The translations under genes were made by a program, and so were the position numbers. Shown one piece after another: positions 56,300 to 64,000 of a stretch of DNA of 64,000 nucleotides. Each line of letters opens with the position of its first letter. Within the stretch, counting starts at the first letter, position 1. Origin of the DNA: Chlorocebus sabaeus (Eukaryota; Chordata; Mammalia; Primates; Cercopithecidae); the NCBI RefSeq assembly GCF_047675955.1, contig NC_132925.1:70933622-70997621 (forward strand), written 5' to 3'. A model generated the notes under the pieces. The model did no database searches. It saw only the letters and a program-made list of their open reading frames with translations, and was not told the DNA's origin.

Positions 56300-57105
56300 C
56301 CTAGTTCCACAGTAATGAGATGGGAGTGTTCCCTTATCCCCCTCGCAGGAAGTGTGACAGGGGTGTGGCTCATATTTTCAGTGCCCTGCTGCTCAAACCC
56401 CAAAGGGGAGCATGCAGATGGGCAGCTACAGAGGCCATGGGGAGCACTTTATGGGCTCCAGTCCCATGGCAGTGTCTAGGGGTGTCTGCGATTCTCGAAG
56501 CCCCAGTGGATGTGTGTTACAGTGTGTTCTTTCAGCTTTGCTGTCTGCAGGCGGCTTGTGTTAATCAGCTCAATTAGACATTCTGCCTTATCACAAGAAT
56601 AGAGGGCTTTCTGTATCCCGGGGTTCTTGCTCTAGTGTACCAGAAAAATTGGATCACACGTGGGCTTGGAGGATGAGTGCAAGGTTGTATTGAGTGGTAG
56701 AGGTAGCTCTCGGTGAGACGGATGGGGAGCCAGAAGGGGGATGGAGTGGGAAGGTGGTTCTTCCCTGGAGACAGGCCACCCAGGGGCTGGACTTCCCTTC
56801 AACCACCCCCAGCCAAACTCCCCTCATCGTCCGTCCTTCCGCCCTTCCGCCCTTTCTGGTCTGCTGTTGTATTCTGCTCCTCTTGATGTCCAGCTGCTTG
56901 TGTGTGTGTGCCCTCTAGGTCTTAGGTTTTTATGGGCCCAGGATGGGATTACGGCAGGCCAAAAGGCAACTTTTTGGGCACAAAAACAGAAATGCCTGTC
57001 CTCATTTAGGTCCATGGGCACAGGCCCGAGGGTGGAGCCCTCGCCACGGACCCCAACCTTCTCTACCCAGCACTTCCCTGCCCTCCTCCTGTATCAGTAA
57101 CATAT
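56300..57105 (-). mobile_element. GC-rich ERV1-type LTR, solo
   Basis: On minus it opens TGTTACTGATACAGG and contains a degraded polyadenylation signal 'caatacaaccttgcactcat', then 'ccacgtgtgatccaattttt' and 'agaaccccgggatacagaaa', a 3' block I recognise from primate ERV1 LTRs. It is markedly richer in G, C and CpG than the surrounding DNA. Family not named. The 119-codon frame at 56741-57100 lies inside it and is not a gene. Confidence 0.65.
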
Positions 57106-57930
57106 GAGTTGCACAAAAAATTATTTTCTTTATAAAATGGGAGAAGGTGAGGTGGGTCTTGAGAGCAGGCATGTGCCTCCTTCATCATCTCAATTTTTAC
57201 AAATGTATGAAGGATAATCTGGAGATTGATTCCTTAAGAACTGTCTGTGGGTTTTTTGGAAATTCCTTGTATGTTTCTAGGGGTTCACATACCCTAGTTT
57301 GAAAACTGGTGTTTTAGAGCATTGGTTAAGAGAGCTTCTGCTTTGTTTATTTCCATTTTTATAATTGCTTTTATTTTGCTTATTTCAGAAATTTTCTCCT
57401 CAGTCTCATTCCTCACAGATAATCACTGTTATCATCAGTGGTGTTTCCTGCTAGACTCTTTCTGGGCATTTCAAAACATGCTATCATTAACCTGTCCTGA
57501 GCTGTCACAAACTCTTCTACCCTTATAATAGCGTGTAAAACGCATAACCCCTACAACTGACCCAATTTTGGCATCATTCCTAAAGCAGTCATGTTTTTAG
57601 GAGGGAGATATTTTTGACAAAGTGTTTTTCCCAAGAATTGTATTAAAAACAAACAGAAAACAAAAATGAACCCACAACCCAAAATCTGGGATGTAACAAG
57701 TTCAGCATTTGGATGGGATTACATTTAGATTTTTTTTTTTCATGAATCTGATTTCCTGACTAGCTTGGAGGTTGGGCATGGTCCTATACAGGGATGTTTT
57801 TCCTAGGTTTTCATGATAGTAAGGTACCCCTGGCAGTTTTGCAGCCATTGATATAGCTTTTACGTGGCAGTTGTTTTCTGTGTTAGTGTAAGCCATGTAT
57901 GAAAAAGAGGATTGAAAAGGATTAACTCCT
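57106..57930. other. mostly unassigned; hAT end and MIR start near 57285-57350
   Basis: 'ccctagtttgaaaactggtg' looks like a hAT terminus and 'gagcattggttaagagagct' like the start of a MIR. Too short to call separately. Confidence 0.35.
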
Positions 57931-57934
57931 GAAT

Positions 57935-58080
57935 TCAAAAACAATTTACTGACTGTTTACTACAGGGATCCATCCACAAATAAAGGAGTTGTGTTCCCTG
58001 CCCTTATAGAGCTTATAGCCTAAGAGATGGTATGTAAGAAAAGATCGTTAATCAATTAAATATTATGAGAATGCTACTTG
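57935..58080 (+). repeat. ancient LINE-like repeat fragment
   Basis: 'tactgactgtttactacagg', 'tgttccctgcccttatagag' and 'cttatagcctaagagatggt' resemble the start of the 2590-3480 repeat. Confidence 0.4.
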
Positions 58081-58107
58081 GTGGGATTTGTGCATTTGTT
58101 TTTGGGA

Positions 58108-59822
58108 ATTTTTTGGCTTTTATTAACGCACGATAATTGTACATATTTATGGGGTATAGTGTGATGTTTCGATACATGTATACTTTGTGTAAAAATCAAA
58201 TCAGGATGTGGTAGCATATCCATCACCTATTGCATTTATTATTTCCTTGTAGTAAAAATGCTCAAAATCTTTTCTTCTAGCTATTTTGAAATATTCACTA
58301 CTGTTAATCATAGTCACTGTACTGTGCGGTAGAACAGTGGTCCCCAACCTTTTTGGCACCAGGGACTGGTTTCATGGAACTCAATTTTTCCATAGACTGG
58401 GGTGGGAGGATGGTTTGGGGATGACTGAAGCATGTTACATTCATTGTGCACTTTATTTCTATTATTATTACATTGTACTATATAATGAAATCATTATAAA
58501 ACTCACCATAATGTAGAATCAGTGGGAGCCCTGAGCTTGTTTTCCAGTAACTTGCTGGTCCCATCTGGAAGTGATGGGAGACAGTGACAGATCATCAGGT
58601 ATTAGATTCTCATAAGGAGTGTACAACCTAGATCCCTCCCATGTGGAGTTTACAGTAGGATTCATGTGCTCCTATGAGAATCGAATGCTGCTGCTGATGT
58701 GACAGGAGGCAGAGCTCAGGCAGTAATGCAAGCGATGGGGAGCAGCTGTAAATACAGGTGAAGCACTTGTCTGCCCCTTACCTCCTGCTGTGCAGCCCAG
58801 TTCCTAACAGGCCACAAACTGGTACCTGTTCATGGCCCAGAGGTTGGGGACCCCTGCAATAAAACACCAGAATTTATTCCTCATCTCTAACTGTAACTTT
58901 GTAGCCACTGACCAATCTCTTCCCCATCTCCTCCTCCCCTCTTCTATTCTTAGCTTCTGTTTCCCACTGTTCTACTGTTACGGGTTCAGCATGGTTACAT
59001 TGCTCATATGAGTCAGATCATGCAGGATTTGTCTTTCTGTGCCTGGTTTATTTCATTTAACATAATGTCTTCCAGATTTGTCTATGTTGTCACCAATGAC
59101 AGGATTTCACTTTTTTAAATGACTCAATAGTATGCCATCGTGTATATATACGATATTTGGTTTACCCATTCATCCACTGATGGACACTTAGGTTGGTTTC
59201 GTATCTTGGCTTTTCATGCTGCTGCAATAAATACTGCAGCTATTTTTTTGGCATATGATTTTATTTCTTTTGGATACATACCCAGTAGTGAGATTGCTAG
59301 AGCATGAGATAGTCTTCTATTTTTAATTTTTTGAGGAACCTCCATACTGGTTTCCATAATGGCTGTACTAGTTTGCATTCCCACTGACAGTGTGTAACCA
59401 CTCCCTTTTCTCCACATCATGCATTTGTTATTTTTTGTCTTTTTGAAAATAGGCATTCTAACTGGAGTGAGGTGATGTCTCATTGTGGCTTTGATTTGCA
59501 GTTCCCTGATGATTAGTGATGTTGAGCATTTTTTCATATACCTGTTGGCCATTTGTATGTCATCTTTTGAGGAATGTCTATTTAGATCTTTTGCCCCTTT
59601 TTCAATGGATTATTTGCCTTTTTTGCTATTGAGTTGAGTTTCTTATATATTCTGGATCTTACTCCTTATCAGATGTATGGTTTGCAAATATTTTCTCCCA
59701 TTCTGCAGGTCATCTCTTCACTCTGATTGTTTCCTTTGTTACACAGAAGTCTTTTAGTTTGATGTAATCCTATTTATCTATTTTTGCTTTTGTTGCCTGT
59801 GCTTTGGGGATCTTATATTTTG
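58108..59822 (-). repeat. L1MA/L1PB-type 3' portion, interrupted by MER1
   Basis: Antisense 3' UTR ('gtacatatttatggggtata') and ORF2 C-terminus ('tgcctggtttatttcattta', 'catacccagtagtgagattg', 'ttgatgtaatcctatttatc'). MER1 lies at 58335-58856. Confidence 0.85.
58335..58856 (+). mobile_element. MER1 (hAT-Charlie) element, complete
   Basis: 522 bp, 'cagtggtccccaaccttttt' to 'aggttggggacccctg'. Flanks cggtagaa (58327-58334) and caataaaa (58857-58864) both fit the L1 target caatagaa, a decayed 8-bp duplication. Second copy of the family in the window, same orientation as 29225-29745. Confidence 0.92.
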
Positions 59823-60719
59823 AAGGTTTTAACAATTGTTAGTCAGTATTCCTATAACAAGTTGTGTGTGCATGTGGGAGTTTGGCTGCTTAAGCAAATC
59901 TGAAAAATGTAGCAAATAAAGATCTGATTTTTTTTTAACCTGAAAATAACCTTAGCAGTATAGGAAAAAAAGTACTAAGGATAGAAAATGTACAGATTTT
60001 TAGAAATATTTATCAAATGCAATGTATTCAGTTCTTGTGTGTGTATGCATATATGTGTGTGCACATATGTATGTGTGATATGTGGAAATACATAAATATA
60101 TATTTGTATGTATACATATAAAGACTTACCTATGTAAGATACTATGGCTTGAAAATCATCTGTCTGGTTAGCTTTTGAATTATATAATCAGATTTATCAA
60201 AATTATGCTGGTATATATTTGAAAAATTAACTCCCTCATCTTTCTGTGTCCCAAATTCCACTCTTCAGTTGCAATTACTGCTCTCCTTTTATGTATTTTA
60301 TATTTTATATTAACACCATATTTCTAATGAATATGTATATACTGCAATTTATTGATACATCAATTTTAGATTTTAATTATAACCTCTTGTTAATATATAG
60401 TGTTTCTTTTCTTGGACAGTTTTTCTGTTTCTAACTGCTTTGTTTATTTGCATGTGTAAATGTTTCTAGCGTATGCATTTTATCAAATTTCCTGTTGTTC
60501 CCGAGATCATTTCCATTCTGGCTTTTCTATACTGACTTTCTCTTCTATTCTGGCTAGTTGAAAAACTGAGTCTGGGGCTTCCTTTCACCACTCTTTTGAA
60601 TTGGATTCCTTGATTCTTGGGTCCCTTGTCTCTCTCTTTCTAACTCTACCCCTTTATTTTGCTATAGCATATCCTCTGGTAAATTCTTAAATAATTGTGT
60701 TAATGAAAATAAAAGTTTT
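59823..60719. other. unassigned AT-rich DNA with TG/TA microsatellite
   Basis: 60036-60122 is an irregular (TG)/(TATG)/(TA) tract. The remainder has no recognised repeat. Confidence 0.5.
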
Positions 60720-60851
60720 GAATACAGTACTTGGGTGACAGATGCACTAAAATCTTAGACTTCACCACTATACAATTCATCCATGTAACCAAAAACCATT
60801 TGTACTCCAAAAGCTACTGAAATAAAGAAAATATTAAAAACAAAACAAAAA
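60720..60851 (+). mobile_element. short 5'-truncated L1P 3' end
   Basis: 'acttgggtgacagatgcact', 'cttcaccactatacaattca', 'tccatgtaaccaaaaaccat' and an A-rich tail. Duplication aaaagtttt at 60711-60719 and 60852-60860. Confidence 0.8.
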
Positions 60852-60859
60852 AAAAGTTT

Positions 60860-62210
60860 TTAGGCAGGATCTGATATATTTGCTAAGTCTCATGCTTTAT
60901 TGATAGTTTTGTTGGGTGTGGAAATCTTTTTCAGACCTTTAAAAGCATGAGTCCATTGGTTTTTAGCATACAGTGTTACTTTTGAGAAGTCTAATAAAAT
61001 TGTTTTATTTCTTTTTCCACATGTTAATATTTGTTTCCCCTGGCTTTTCAAAGCTCTCACAATTTTCTTTTTGTTATCCCAAAAAATTTGAATTCCTTGA
61101 GGAAATACTTTGGTGTAGGTCTGCTCTTCATCCTGTGTTTCTGGGCATTAATCGAATTCAAGTCTTTCTGATCTTGGATATGTGTTATTTCTTTGGTGAT
61201 ATTTTTACTCTGCTTTTTGTAGTTGTTCTTTATCTCTGAAATAGGATTTGGAGTCATCTGGATTGTTTCTCTAAGTATTTTCTGTTTGCTTTCATAATTT
61301 TCATCTTTGCTTTTGGAATTTTCTGAGATTTAAGAAAAATTGATTTTAGCCATTAAAAATTAAGAATGCTTTTGTATTGTCCCAATGATTTTTTTTAATC
61401 ATAGCATTTGTAGTATCTTTATATACCTCTCTCTGAGAAGTACCATAGCAGAAAGGTTAACAGCATTATTTGAGAATCCTTATTACCTGGATTTGATGTT
61501 TGGGATATTTTTTTTTAAGTATTTGACGATGACCTTATGAAACTTTGTCTTGTTCCCTTGCCGTCCCTATTATCAAAGACTTAATGAGATTATATATGTG
61601 TGTGTATGTGTGCAGGTGTGTGTATTCATTCTCTGTTTGAAGTATATATAAACTTTAGGCATATTGTAAGTGCTAATCATGATCTCTTTCTCTCCTTTTT
61701 GAATAGTACTACTATTATTGGAATGCTTAGGTGCTTTTCTGTTCCTTGTCATTGATTCTCCGTTCTCTAGTTCTGTCTTTTCTGTTTATTTATTTTGGTC
61801 TCTTTCATATTGGAGACTTTCTCCCAGCGTTGTACCTTTTTAAGGAAGCATGGACTCTCTGAATATGAACGGGACTGGTGACTAATGGACTTATTTTTGA
61901 GTACACTGGTGGTCAGCCAGGCCTCTTGCTGTCAGCTCCCTGCACTGAAGCACTTATTGAGGTCTTTAAAGTGAGTCAGTCTCTTCCCCTCAGTATCCAC
62001 TTCTGCCTGTCTCAGTCAGTCACTCCTAATTCACCTGCTTTCCATCCTCCAAAAGCCTATTAAATGTCTGTCAACAGCTGATGTGTCCACTTCTGTACTT
62101 TGCTCTTCTGAGTTCAGATCTTATATCTTCCTTTTCTTTGGTTTTAGTGGGGTCTTTGGAAAGAGAAGATACTCACAGGTGGTTACTCTGCCATCTTTCA
62201 CTGGGAAATT
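60860..62210 (-). repeat. possible ancient L1/HAL1 (antisense)
   Basis: 'gttttgttgggtgtggaaat' and 'ctcacaattttctttttgtt', ending in 'ttactctgccatctttcact' suggest antisense ancient LINE. Weak; decayed. Confidence 0.35.
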
Positions 62211-63509
62211 TAAAAATCAGTTGGAATCTGGTTCTAAGTGCTATTAAGGAGAGATCTGTGGTGCTACATGAGAGTAGCATTCTAATATTTTAATTCTGGA
62301 CTTAGATACTTAATGACATATATAGTGTGTAAACAAAAATAGCATTTGTAAGAGAGAATTTAATACCCAAAATACTGTTTAGGTTATGATTAAAAAAATT
62401 ATGCAGCTTATTGCTGGAGCCTATTTTACTTAGGGCTAAAATAGAACAAAATTTCCTAAGGGAAAATGTTAACAATACAAATATACTTTTTATATTTAAA
62501 ATGTACAAGTGGAAACTTATCACCAATTTCTACATTATACATACAGAAATTTATTTATTTTTGTTCACTGAGATGGTCCTGCATACAAATTTAGTAGAAG
62601 AACAAATAAGAAATCTATCCAACTGCAGATGAAATGTTGTTGAAATCACAAATGCACATATTGAAAAGGACTTATAAGGACTAAAACAAGTCCTTCTGTT
62701 TATTTTTATCTTCTAACTCTCCATTTGGCTTTATTCTAAGTATGATATAAGTAGTTTTTAAAACAGTTCTTTGAAACTGAACACAAGCAATTTCACTGCT
62801 CCTTCTGGCTTCTTTGTCTTTTGGGTAACCACACACTTGGCTGTCACCCTGCTTTTGCAGGGATGCTGAGGAAGGGGGATGATTAGGGTAGAGGGAGGTT
62901 GCCAGTGAAGGGCAGTGTCAGTGCCCTGCTTGTCAACTGCCTCCAGATGGAGAGGTTTTTGCAGTCTTTTCTATGTCTTTGCAACCATGTTCTCTCAGAA
63001 GCAAGGTACTCACTATGATGGACTGAGCCTGGGGAGCCACTTCATTTGATTTCCTCTCCCCTAGTGACCCAGCTGAGTTTGAAACCTTTACGAGCATTAG
63101 GCAATGGTAAAACCAGAGCCAGACAAACAGGAACTGGAGTGCCCAGTACAGTCCATTGCAACAGGGATGAGAGTCATGACTCATATCATTGGAGATACCC
63201 TAAATTTGGCATGGGTTGGCTTCTGGTGAGAGAACTGAGGGTTTAATTCATTGGCGGAATACCTTGGAGGGAAATAAAGGAAGTAATGCACCAGGTGGGG
63301 AAGAAATTAAAGATTGCCAGCTATCTCAAATCTTAAATTCAATGAACAGCAGTTGGGTAAGGGGGCCATTGTAATATTGATTTTTTTTTTTTCCCCTCCT
63401 AGAAGGCATTTACTTTTTCTTTATTCTGAGAAGTATAAACAACAACAACTAATTGAATCAAATTCTTTTAATATTTATTTCCAGATCTTACCAGGTTAGT
63501 TTAAATAGC
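62211..63509. other. unassigned non-coding DNA
   Basis: Small frames at 62933-63246 on both strands have no domain. No repeat named. Confidence 0.4.
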
Positions 63510-63760
63510 TTATAATAATAGTGATATTTTTATTACTATTTCTACTATTTATTGCGCACTTACTACATACAAGGCGCCATTTCAGCATATTATCTATATT
63601 AGTCTTTACCCTCACATCAGACCTCTAAGGGTTTATTATTTTGCAGCTATGGAAACCAAGGCAAAGAGAAGTGAAACCGCTTGTGGAAAATCTTGCAGAA
63701 GTAGAGAGATGTCAGAGCAGCTATTTAAACAGAAGAGCCTGGGGGCTTTACTTTGATAAT
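63510..63760 (+). repeat. MIR SINE
   Basis: 'tattgcgcacttactacata', 'caaggcgccatttcagcata', 'ttagtctttaccctcacatc', 'tttgcagctatggaaaccaa' and 'tcagagcagctatttaaaca' give the whole MIR order. Confidence 0.82.
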
Positions 63761-63824
63761 GGCTTCCAGCTATATTTTGTAATGTTAACTTTTCTCCACC
63801 AACTCCTTATTTGGAAATTTCTCA

Positions 63825-64000
63825 AATTTAAAGAAACATTGAAAGTACAATGAACATCTTTATATTCCTTACTAGATTTGCCACTTGTTTACATTCTACC
63901 ATATTAGAACTACTAATTACATATCTGCCTATCTAGCTTTTTTTTTTCTGAATGTTTTGAAAGTAAGTGACAAACCACATCTATTTTTCAAGAATAAGAC
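63825..64000 (+). repeat. L1M-type fragment, cut by the window end
   Basis: 'gtacaatgaacatctttata', 'ttgccacttgtttacattct' and 'aatgttttgaaagtaagtga' resemble a widespread ancient L1 segment. Confidence 0.45.

Noticed and set aside
56741..57100. 119-codon plus-strand frame in GC-rich DNA
   Set aside because: GC-rich LTR sequence lowers stop density; no domain or splice context.
1..64000. CRISPR array, phage, operon or tRNA
   Set aside because: Base composition, Alu/L1 content and lack of regular spaced repeats exclude a prokaryotic locus; no tRNA cloverleaf was found apart from the tRNA-derived MIR heads.

Overview
The window is nuclear DNA from a primate, most likely an Old World monkey (macaque, baboon or green-monkey type). 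Alu and L1PA elements fix it as a higher primate. The youngest Alu (4331-4650) carries bases I recognise as typical of cercopithecoid AluY copies (the CTCAAGCC A-box variant, CGAGACGGG, ACTAGCCGGGCGAGG, GATCCAGCCACTGC). I found no credible protein-coding gene, exon set, tRNA, rRNA, CRISPR array or bacterial-type system. The open frames longer than about 100 codons that I could interpret are transposon remnants; others are chance frames in LTR, LINE or low-complexity DNA. The region looks like AT-rich intergenic or intronic DNA.

Layout. 1-5 kb: old fragments (L1 3' end, hAT elements, MIR, L2) and the young Alu. 5.0-11.2 kb: a full-length L1PA-type LINE-1 bounded by a 16-bp target duplication, with broken ORF1 and ORF2. 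12.2-14.6 kb: two short 5'-inverted L1s, an MLT1 LTR and a hAT element split by one of those L1s. 16.5-21.7 kb: an older 5'-inverted L1 that later received an Alu and a nearly complete Tigger1, which itself holds another Alu. 22-31 kb: MaLR LTRs, L2, Alu and MER1 in nests, separated by DNA I cannot assign. 31.5-34.3 kb: L1M and L2. 34.3-42.8 kb: long repeat-poor islands around MLT1, L1M and a fourth 5'-inverted L1. 42.9-52 kb: ancient antisense L1M sequence hit by a fossil Alu monomer, an 83-bp L1PA tail, an L1MB, a complete THE1 provirus, a Tigger-type MITE and a hAT MITE. 53-64 kb: L1M, ERV LTRs, a second MER1 inside an L1, and MIR.

Nothing here works together as a pathway. What can be read is insertion history: many insertions keep recognisable target duplications, so their relative ages can be worked out. 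The strongest observations are four 5'-inverted (twin-primed) L1s, the Tigger1-in-L1 and THE1-in-L1M nests, the lineage-diagnostic Alu, an L1 whose reverse-transcriptase active-site codons are deleted, a three-armed inverted-repeat cluster at 39.2 kb, and an unexplained 36-bp direct repeat at 54.75/55.95 kb. I did not find a new biological system. Family names come from remembered consensus patterns without a database search, so subfamily labels are provisional.
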